5,707 nucleotides of DNA from NCBI GenBank assembly GCA_011322715.1, contig DRLX01000026.1:1-5707 (forward strand), read 5' to 3'. The translations under genes and the position numbers were made by a program. This DNA comes from Desulfobulbaceae bacterium. Lineage in GTDB: Bacteria > Desulfobacterota > Desulfobulbia > Desulfobulbales > Desulfobulbaceae. Numbering within the stretch: position 1 is the first letter of the stretch; every line of letters starts with the position of its first letter. The notes beneath the pieces were generated by a model. It had not been told where the DNA came from and did no database searches. It saw only the letters and a list, made by a program, of their open reading frames with translations. Shown piece by piece: positions 1 to 5,707 of this stretch.

Positions 1-155
1 TAAACCATTGGGAAAAAATCAGAAATTTTTACCTTATTTCAGAGACTCTTACCATAGAGGGCGGTGATTTGACGCCGTCCATGAAGCTGGCCCGTAATCA
101 TGTTGAGACCCGATTTAACGAGGTGATCGAGAATATGTATACAGGGCATATCTAA
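1..155 (+). CDS. Long-chain fatty acyl-CoA ligase (AMP-forming), C-terminal end only
   Basis: The frame open from the left edge (first full codon at 3) ends at TAA 153-155 and gives about 50 residues. They begin NHWEKIRNFYLISETLTIEG and continue with GGDLTPSMKLARNHVETRF, then end in VIENMYTGHI. This is the characteristic end of AMP-forming long-chain acyl-CoA synthetases: a 'WEKI..F.L' strand, an 'E.G.LTPTLKLKR' motif and a closing helix ending in '..I..MY'. The lysine at 84-86 sits where the family has the A10 lysine, which contacts the acyl-adenylate. The enzyme would activate free fatty acids with ATP and CoA and feed the downstream genes. The tail resembles the FAA1/FadD15 branch more than E. 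coli FadD, so no symbol is given. The body of the gene lies outside the window, so chain-length preference cannot be judged. The gene ends 51 bases before the thiolase start, on the same strand, which suggests a shared transcript. Confidence 0.85.
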   Translation, partial: NHWEKIRNFYLISETLTIEGGDLTPSMKLARNHVETRFNEVIENMYTGHI

Positions 156-192
156 GGATCAGACACGGGAAATACAGCACCTCGCTTTGCAT

Positions 193-198
193 AAGGAG
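193..198 (+). promoter_or_regulatory. Ribosome binding site of the thiolase gene
   Basis: AAGGAG lies 8 bases before the ATG at 207. It supports that start. An in-frame TAA at 192-194 overlaps this site and rules out any start further upstream in this frame. The 51-base gap after the ligase stop (156-206) shows no convincing promoter, hairpin terminator or FadR/PsrA-like palindrome. Confidence 0.85.
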
Positions 199-206
199 AC
201 CGACGA

Positions 207-1493
207 ATGGAGCGTATTGCAATCATATCAGGGCTCAGGACACCCATGGCAAAGGCGGGCGGTAAGTTTAAGGCCCTTCAGGCCGACGCGCTCGGCAGTA
301 CAATCGTCAGAGAGACGATGCTGCGCTCTGCCGTTGGTTTTGATGAAATAGACGAAGTCATTATCGGCAATGTCGCCCAACCTATCCATGCGGCAAATAT
401 TGCCCGGGTTATTGCCCTGCGGGCGGGTTTCCCCGAGTCTATCCCTGCGGTGACCGTTCACAGGAACTGCGCCTCGGGCATGGAGTCCATCACCACCGCT
501 GCCGCCAGAATCCACGCCGGCGAAGGCAAGGTCTATCTGTGCGGCGGAGTCGAGTCCATGAGCAATATTCCGCTGGTGTACTCTGAAAAAATGACACGGC
601 TGTTTGAACGTCTTTCCAGATCAAAAACCGCTCTTGACCGTCTACGAGCGCTCTTTGGTTTCCGTCCGGCTTTTTTAAAGCCGATCATCGGCCTGATGTC
701 CGGCTTGACTGATCCGGTGAGCGGCCTGCTGATGGGATCGACGGCGGAGGTGCTTGCCAGGGATTTCGGCATCAGCCGCAAGCAGCAGGACGTCTTTGCT
801 CTGGAAAGTCATCAGAAGGCGCTCAAGGCAAGGGAGAGCGGCAGGTTTGCCCAGGAGAGTATGGCGGTTGTCTACGATGATTTTACCGGTGCAATGCTTG
901 AGATGGATGACGGCATCCGAAAAGGACAGACACTGGCAAAGCTTGCCCGGCTGAAACCTTTTTTTGACAAGAAAAACGGTACGGTTACCGCCGGTAATTC
1001 ATCCCAGATAACAGACGCCGGAGCAGCCGTAGTCGTGATGGGGGAGTCGGAGGCGAAAGACAGGGGACTCAACCCGCTCGGGTACCTGCGGGCCTACGAA
1101 TATTCAGGGCTTGATCCAAAGCGGATGGGACTGGGGCCGGTATTTGCCACCCATAAACTTTTTGGCCGCACCGGATTGACGATGGCTGATATTGATCTTG
1201 TGGAGATCAATGAGGCCTTTGCCGCCCAGGTCATAGCCTGCCTGAGGGCGTTTGCCTCCACTATTTTTGCCCAAACCCACCTGGGCGGGGCCAGTGCCGT
1301 CGGCGCCATTGATCCAAAAATTCTCAATGTCAACGGTGGTGCCATAGCGCTGGGGCATCCGGTGGGCATGACCGGTACCCGACTCGTTCTCACCCTTTTG
1401 CATGAACTGCGCAACCGTAATCTGCAAACGGGCCTGGCAACGCTCTGTATCGGCGGCGGTCAGGGAGCGGCGCTTCTTCTGGAGGTGGAATAA
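207..1493 (+). CDS. fadI: 3-ketoacyl-CoA thiolase, FadI type (beta-oxidation)
   Basis: Catalyses the last step of beta-oxidation: CoA-dependent cleavage of 3-ketoacyl-CoA to acetyl-CoA and an acyl-CoA two carbons shorter. The 428 residues are close to E. coli FadI (436) and longer than typical acetoacetyl-CoA thiolases (about 390). The N-terminal thiolase domain carries the nucleophile Cys88 in HRNCASGMES. The C-terminal domain has NEAFA (335-339), GHP with His384, and the CIGGGQG motif with the second catalytic Cys414. A loop of about 45 residues (roughly 128-175), rich in Leu, Phe, Lys and Arg, sits where trifunctional-enzyme beta subunits have an extended segment. That favours a long-chain thiolase working with the FadJ partner encoded next. 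The start is fixed by an in-frame stop at 192-194 and a good ribosome binding site. Its stop TAA shares one base with the next ATG. FadA is the alternative symbol; gene order, length and the loop favour FadI. Confidence 0.93.
   Translation: MERIAIISGLRTPMAKAGGKFKALQADALGSTIVRETMLRSAVGFDEIDEVIIGNVAQPIHAANIARVIALRAGFPESIPAVTVHRNCASGMESITTAAARIHAGEGKVYLCGGVESMSNIPLVYSEKMTRLFERLSRSKTALDRLRALFGFRPAFLKPIIGLMSGLTDPVSGLLMGSTAEVLARDFGISRKQQDVFALESHQKALKARESGRFAQESMAVVYDDFTGAMLEMDDGIRKGQTLAKLARLKPFFDKKNGTVTAGNSSQITDAGAAVVVMGESEAKDRGLNPLGYLRAYEYSGLDPKRMGLGPVFATHKLFGRTGLTMADIDLVEINEAFAAQVIACLRAFASTIFAQTHLGGASAVGAIDPKILNVNGGAIALGHPVGMTGTRLVLTLLHELRNRNLQTGLATLCIGGGQGAALLLEVE
1481..1488 (+). promoter_or_regulatory. 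Ribosome binding site of fadJ, inside the end of fadI
   Basis: GGAGGTGG lies within the last codons of the thiolase gene, with its GGAGG core 7 bases before the ATG at 1493. The thiolase TAA (1491-1493) and the fadJ ATG (1493-1495) share an A, forming TAATG. This arrangement is typical of termination-reinitiation coupling and would help keep the two subunits balanced. Confidence 0.85.
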
Positions 1494-3634
1494 TGACAAC
1501 GCAATCTAAGGGAACAAATGAATATTTTGAGCTGACAATGGACAGGCGCGGCATAGCCACTCTGACCTTTAACACCCCGGGGAGCAAGGCCAATGTCTTC
1601 TCCCGGGCGGCACTGCTGGAGTTTTCGGGCCGACTTGATGCGCTGAGCAAAGATGGCGGTATAAAAGCGCTTTTTATTGAGAGCGGCAAGGAGGATATTT
1701 TTATTGCCGGGGCTGATATTCATGAAATACAGGCAGCCGATGATAAAGAGGCCATTTCCGCCTTTGTGCAGCAGGGCCAGGATATTTTTACAAAGCTTGA
1801 GTCCCTTCCCTTCCCGACCATTGCCATGATCGACGGAGCCTGTCTCGGCGGCGGCCTGGAGATGAGTCTTGCCTGCAGCTTCCGGGTGGCGACCAGTCAT
1901 CCCCATACCCGTATCGGCCTGCCCGAGGTGAATCTCGGCATCTTACCGGGATTTGGCGGCACGCAGCGGCTTACACCGCTGGTCGGCTATGCCAAGGCCA
2001 TGGAACTGATCATCGGCGCCAAACGGCTCAAAGGGGAAAAAGCACTCAAACTCGGCGTGGTTGACGCCTGTGTGCCGAGCGGATATTTGGGCTTTAAGAA
2101 AGAAGAGTTCATCGAAGAAATCCTTGCCGGTACCCTGGAGAAGAAGCTCTGTTGCGCCAGGAAAGGCATTGCCTGGTATGAGAAACTTGCCCCGGTGCGG
2201 ACGGTTATCGGCAGGGTGGCTGAAAAGAAAGTACGGGCAAAAACACATGGTCATTATCCTGCCCCGTTAGCCGTGATCAAGGTGATGGAAGAGAGTTTCG
2301 GCAAGCCGCTCAAGGACGGACTTGCCATTGAGCGGGAGGCCGTCACCGGGCTCGCTCTCACCCCGATTTCAAAAAATCTGATCAAGCTTTTTCTCATTTC
2401 CGAACAGCTGAAAAAAGAAACCTTCAGTACGGCGCAGGCAGAGGAGATCCGACACAGCGCCGTCGTCGGAACCGGGGCCATGGGCAGCGGTATCGCCTGG
2501 GCGCTCAATAATCAGGATATTGATGTTCGCCTAAAAGATATCAATAACGACAGTATTGGGCGGGCGATTGCCAATATTCGAAAAATTTACGAGGGGATCA
2601 GGAAACGCAGGCGTCTGGACGAGCGCGAAATAGCGTTGAAGATGGATAAAATAACCTTCAGCACCGAGTACGAAGGTTTTGGCGACACGGATTTTCTTTT
2701 GGAGGCCGTCGTTGAAGACCTCAATGTGAAACAACAGGTCTATAAAGAGTTTGAAGCTGTTCTGCAACCTGCAGCCATTATCGCTTCCAACACCTCGTCT
2801 CTGGCCATCAGCGATCTGGCGGCAAAACTCGATCATCCCCATCGGTTCATCGGCATGCATTTTTTCAATCCTGTTCATCGCATGCCCCTGGTCGAGATCA
2901 TTGCCGGAGAAAAGACAGATGAACGAACCATCGCCACGGTGGTCAAGCTGGCCAAGCGGATGGGCAAGACGCCGATCAAGGTCAAGGAATCAGAAGGATT
3001 CCTGGTCAACCGTATCCTGATGCCCTACCTCAGTGAAGCGGTAACCATGTTTGAGGAAGGGGCGGATATACAAACAATAGACGCGGCACTGCTCTCATTC
3101 GGCATGCCCATGGGACCCTTTGCCCTGGTTGATACCGTCGGGGTGGATATCGGTGAAAAAGTTTCGGCAATTTTACACCGGGCCTATGGCGAGCGGATGC
3201 CGGTCAGTGAAATCATGGCGCAAATGGTGGAAAAAGGCTGGCTGGGCAAGAAGAGCGGCGTCGGTTTTTACAATCACAAGAAGAAGCATCCTGAAATTAA
3301 CAGGGGTATTGCAGGGCTGCAAAAGGGAGAGGCTAAGCTTGATGAACAGGCTATCCTCGATCGGGCGCTGCTGACCATGATTAATGAGGCGGCGCGGTGC
3401 CTGGAAGAGGGCGTGGTGGATAATGCGGGATATCTTGACATGGCAATGGTGATGGGCACCGGATTTCCGGCGTTTCGGGGCGGTTTGCTGCGGTATGCCG
3501 ATGAACTGGGCATTGATGCCGTTGTCACCAGGCTTGGTCTGCTGAAGACCACCTGCGGCAGTCGGTTTGCTCCCTGTGATCTTCTGCTTTCCATGGACAG
3601 GGGCCATGAAACCTTTTACGGAGGGAGCTCATGA
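1493..3634 (+). CDS. fadJ: Fused enoyl-CoA hydratase / 3-hydroxyacyl-CoA dehydrogenase, FadJ type
   Basis: Multifunctional alpha subunit that hydrates trans-2-enoyl-CoA and oxidises (3S)-hydroxyacyl-CoA with NAD+, normally complexed with the thiolase. At 713 residues it matches E. coli FadJ (714). Residues about 10-200 form a crotonase domain, with the oxyanion-hole strand IAGAD (71-75), GGGLE with catalytic Glu123, and LPEVNLGILPGFGGTQRL (143-160) with the second catalytic Glu145. A linker of about 100 residues follows. The dehydrogenase starts at about 320 with the NAD-binding GTGAMGSG (326-333). It continues with SNTSSL (432-437) and HFFNPVHRMPLVE (456-468), which gives the His456/Glu468 pair. 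Two C-terminal helical domains follow: VKESEGFLVNR (497-507) lies at the start of the first, and GTGFPAFRGG (655-664) marks the second. No key residue is missing. It overlaps the thiolase by one base and fadE by four. FadB is a possible alternative name; the thiolase-first order fits fadIJ. Confidence 0.95.
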   Translation: MTTQSKGTNEYFELTMDRRGIATLTFNTPGSKANVFSRAALLEFSGRLDALSKDGGIKALFIESGKEDIFIAGADIHEIQAADDKEAISAFVQQGQDIFTKLESLPFPTIAMIDGACLGGGLEMSLACSFRVATSHPHTRIGLPEVNLGILPGFGGTQRLTPLVGYAKAMELIIGAKRLKGEKALKLGVVDACVPSGYLGFKKEEFIEEILAGTLEKKLCCARKGIAWYEKLAPVRTVIGRVAEKKVRAKTHGHYPAPLAVIKVMEESFGKPLKDGLAIEREAVTGLALTPISKNLIKLFLISEQLKKETFSTAQAEEIRHSAVVGTGAMGSGIAWALNNQDIDVRLKDINNDSIGRAIANIRKIYEGIRKRRRLDEREIALKMDKITFSTEYEGFGDTDFLLEAVVEDLNVKQQVYKEFEAVLQPAAIIASNTSSLAISDLAAKLDHPHRFIGMHFFNPVHRMPLVEIIAGEKTDERTIATVVKLAKRMGKTPIKVKESEGFLVNRILMPYLSEAVTMFEEGADIQTIDAALLSFGMPMGPFALVDTVGVDIGEKVSAILHRAYGERMPVSEIMAQMVEKGWLGKKSGVGFYNHKKKHPEINRGIAGLQKGEAKLDEQAILDRALLTMINEAARCLEEGVVDNAGYLDMAMVMGTGFPAFRGGLLRYADELGIDAVVTRLGLLKTTCGSRFAPCDLLLSMDRGHETFYGGSS
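3620..3627 (+). promoter_or_regulatory. Ribosome binding site of fadE, inside the end of fadJ
   Basis: GGAGGGAG lies 3 bases before the ATG at 3631, with its GGAGGG core 5 bases away. The start codon overlaps the fadJ stop as ATGA (3631-3634). In the fadE frame there is a TGA at 3607-3609, and no ATG, GTG or TTG lies between it and 3631, so the site decides the start. Confidence 0.85.
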
Positions 3635-5707
3635 GTATTGTTAAAAAAATACGGATGCAACTGCTGACAAAGCCGTTGTTTGCTCTGCTCACATCAAAAG
3701 GTCTTTTGCCCTCAATTTCAGCGACGGAAAAAACAGCCCTGCGTGCCGGGGGTGTCTGGATGGAAGGGGATCTTTTCAGCGGTCACCCTGATTTTGAAAA
3801 GATCATGGCCAACCCTTACCCACGTCTCAGTGAAGAAGAGCAGAGCTTTCTTGACAACGAAGTTGAAGAACTGTGCGCCATGACCGATGACTGGGAGGTT
3901 TTTCAACAGAGAGATCTTCCGCAGCAGGCATGGGAATACATCAAGGAAAAACGTTTTTTCGGGATGATAATCCCCAGAGAATACGGCGGACTGGGGTTCA
4001 GCGCCTATGGGCACAGTTGTGTGATCGAAAAACTGGCCACCCGTTCCCAGGTGCTTGCCATCACGGTGATGGTGCCCAATTCATTGGGACCTGCCGAACT
4101 GCTGCTCCACTACGGTCTTGAGAGTCAGAAAGACCATTACCTGCCGCGTCTGGCCGATGGTCGCGACATTCCCTGTTTCGCCCTTACCGAACCACAGGCA
4201 GGCAGTGATGCTACCTCGATTCAGGCCCATGGCACTGTTTTTCGAGATGGTGACAATGCGTTAAAAATACGGCTGCAGTTTGAAAAACGCTATATCACCC
4301 TCGGGGCGATCGCCACCGTCATAGGACTGGCCTTTGTCTTGCGGGATCCGGACAATCTGCTGGGCAGAGGAGAGGATCTCGGCATCACCTGCGCCCTGGT
4401 TGATGCCGCAAAAGAGGGTGTGGATCAAAGCAGGCGTCATGATCCGCTGAATGTTCCCTTTGTCAATGCGCCGTTGGTGGGCAGGGACGTGGTGATTGAT
4501 ATTGATGATATCATCGGCGGTGAAAAGGGCCTTGGTAACGGCTGGACGATGCTGATGGAATCCCTGGCCGTGGGACGCGGTATTTCTCTGCCGTCCACGT
4601 CCACCGGCGGCAGCAAACTGGCGCTTTTTGCCGCCTCCGCCTACAGTTCGGTTCGGTATCAGTTTGGTATTGCCATCGGTAAATTTGAAGGCATAGCCGA
4701 GGTTCTTGGCCGGATGGGGGCGGATACCTATCTGCTTGATGCCGCCAGGACCTTTACCATCGGCGCCATAGATAATGGTGAAAAACCGGCGGTCGCCAAT
4801 GCGATTATGAAGTATCAGAGTACGGAAAAGTTCCGCAGGATGATTCTTGACGGCATGGATATTCTGGGCGGGGCCGCAATCAGCAGGGGACCGAACAACC
4901 TTCTTGCCCATGCCTATTTCGGCGCTCCTGTGGCCATAACCGTTGAAGGGGCAAACATCATGACCCGCACCCTGATCCAGTTCGGCCAGGGAGTCATCCG
5001 CTGCCATCCGTATGCCTACGGCGAGATAGAAGCACTTGAAAAAGGTGATGTCGCCACCTTTGACACCCTGTTCTTCTCCCATGTTAAACACGTTCTGGTC
5101 AACGGTTTCAGGTCCGTTTTGCTGGGGCTTACCAGAGGGCATCTGCACCGGCCGAAACATGGTGGCGTTACCCGTCGCTATGAACAAAAACTCTCCTGGG
5201 TATCGGCCCGGTTTGCCTTTTTAAGCGATGTGGCCCTTGGTGTTATGGGAGCAGGGTTAAAAAGGAAAGAGTCGCTTTCCGGCCGCTTTGCCGATGTCCT
5301 TGCCCAGATGTATCTGCTGACCGCAGCCCTGAAGCGGTTTCGGCAGGAGGGCGAAAAAAAAGAGGACGAAGTCTTTCTCAAGGTAGCCATGGTCAACGGC
5401 TTTACTGAAATCGATAACGCCTTTGCCGGTATCTATCAAAATCTGGGCCGGGGTCTTGTCGGCCTGTTGTTTAAGAGTATCGGTTTTTATGCCGGTATTA
5501 ACCGTTTTGGTTCGGTCATGCAGGATAAAGATGTACATAAGATCGCCGCCCTGTTAACCTTCGATGCATCAGTACGGGACCGACTTTGCGGCAATATTTA
5601 TAGGGGCGGCAGGGTAGGGGAACTGATCGCGGCCGCCCGGGCCATGCAGGAGGCAAAGGAGGCCTTTTCGCATCGTAAAACTTCCGGGGAGCAATCCCTT
5701 GATGAAA
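3631..5707 (+). CDS. fadE: Acyl-CoA dehydrogenase, FadE type, 3' end outside window
   Basis: FAD enzyme for the first step of beta-oxidation, oxidising acyl-CoA to trans-2-enoyl-CoA. The frame is open from the ATG to the right edge, giving 692 residues. The match to E. coli FadE (814 residues, recalled from memory) runs along the whole length: WMEGDLFSGHPDF (43-55), EYGGLGFSAY (117-126), VPNSLGPAELLLHYG (148-162), the flavin-contacting CFALTEPQAGSD (182-193), KRYITLGAIATVIGLAF (219-235), LNVPF (273-277), SVGRGI-like AVGRGISLPS (313-322) and IRCHPY (456-461). The catalytic base is Glu439 in VEGANIMTR, matching the Glu of the EGT motif in medium-chain acyl-CoA dehydrogenases. The C-terminal extension specific to this large type follows, with LGLTRG (498-503) and SDVALGVMG (532-540). 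Perhaps 60-80 residues are missing beyond the edge. The N-terminal transmembrane region of about 70 residues in the E. coli enzyme is absent, and the start is fixed by an upstream stop. Electron acceptor (ETF or other) is not shown here. Confidence 0.95.
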   Translation, partial: MSIVKKIRMQLLTKPLFALLTSKGLLPSISATEKTALRAGGVWMEGDLFSGHPDFEKIMANPYPRLSEEEQSFLDNEVEELCAMTDDWEVFQQRDLPQQAWEYIKEKRFFGMIIPREYGGLGFSAYGHSCVIEKLATRSQVLAITVMVPNSLGPAELLLHYGLESQKDHYLPRLADGRDIPCFALTEPQAGSDATSIQAHGTVFRDGDNALKIRLQFEKRYITLGAIATVIGLAFVLRDPDNLLGRGEDLGITCALVDAAKEGVDQSRRHDPLNVPFVNAPLVGRDVVIDIDDIIGGEKGLGNGWTMLMESLAVGRGISLPSTSTGGSKLALFAASAYSSVRYQFGIAIGKFEGIAEVLGRMGADTYLLDAARTFTIGAIDNGEKPAVANAIMKYQSTEKFRRMILDGMDILGGAAISRGPNNLLAHAYFGAPVAITVEGANIMTRTLIQFGQGVIRCHPYAYGEIEALEKGDVATFDTLFFSHVKHVLVNGFRSVLLGLTRGHLHRPKHGGVTRRYEQKLSWVSARFAFLSDVALGVMGAGLKRKESLSGRFADVLAQMYLLTAALKRFRQEGEKKEDEVFLKVAMVNGFTEIDNAFAGIYQNLGRGLVGLLFKSIGFYAGINRFGSVMQDKDVHKIAALLTFDASVRDRLCGNIYRGGRVGELIAAARAMQEAKEAFSHRKTSGEQSLDE

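Noticed and set aside
9..44. AT-rich stretch with an imperfect inverted repeat (GGGAAAAAATC / AAATTTTTACC)
   Set aside because: It lies inside the ligase coding region upstream of conserved residues. The stem is weak and AT-rich, and it is not positioned as a terminator or promoter for the downstream genes.
156..206. Possible promoter or fatty-acid regulator operator between the ligase and fadI
   Set aside because: No convincing -35/-10 pair or FadR/PsrA-like palindrome is visible in the 51 bases. The only clear signal is the ribosome binding site.
1104..1906. Overlapping minus-strand open frames of about 100-150 codons across the fadI/fadJ junction
   Set aside because: They are opposite well-conserved coding sequence, lack recognisable motifs and have no clear ribosome binding site context. 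They are best explained as shadow frames.
4261..5187. A 308-codon open frame on the minus strand inside fadE
   Set aside because: It lies wholly antisense to a region with residue-by-residue FadE similarity. Its translation shows no recognisable domain, and such long antisense frames are common opposite GC-rich genes.

Overview
This window holds a fatty-acid beta-oxidation gene cluster, all on the + strand and almost gapless. It contains: (1) positions 1-155, the last ~50 codons of an AMP-forming long-chain fatty acyl-CoA ligase; (2) 207-1493, a long-chain 3-ketoacyl-CoA thiolase (FadI type); (3) 1493-3634, a fused enoyl-CoA hydratase / 3-hydroxyacyl-CoA dehydrogenase (FadJ type); (4) 3631-5707, a FadE-type acyl-CoA dehydrogenase that is still open at the right edge. 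The third and fourth genes are linked to their upstream neighbours by stop/start overlaps (TAATG at 1491-1495, ATGA at 3631-3634). Every complete start has a clear Shine-Dalgarno sequence, so the set looks like one translationally coupled operon.

Together the genes cover the whole spiral. The ligase makes acyl-CoA, FadE makes the trans-2-enoyl-CoA, FadJ hydrates it and oxidises it to 3-ketoacyl-CoA with NAD+, and FadI cleaves off acetyl-CoA and returns a shortened acyl-CoA. The thiolase-before-multifunctional-enzyme order is that of fadIJ (fadBA has the reverse order). All the main catalytic residues I can place are present, so the pathway appears functional.

The source is a Gram-negative-like bacterium with moderate-to-high GC by eye. 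FadE of this large type is best known from gammaproteobacteria. The FAA1/FadD15-like ligase tail and the general gene style would also fit Desulfobacterota, but the lineage is an inference of low confidence. I see no tRNA or rRNA gene, mobile element, CRISPR array, obvious terminator or recognisable fatty-acid regulator operator. The cluster looks like ordinary metabolism, not a new system. The most notable point is that FadE begins without the N-terminal transmembrane segment of the E. coli enzyme, and an in-frame stop just upstream rules out a longer start.
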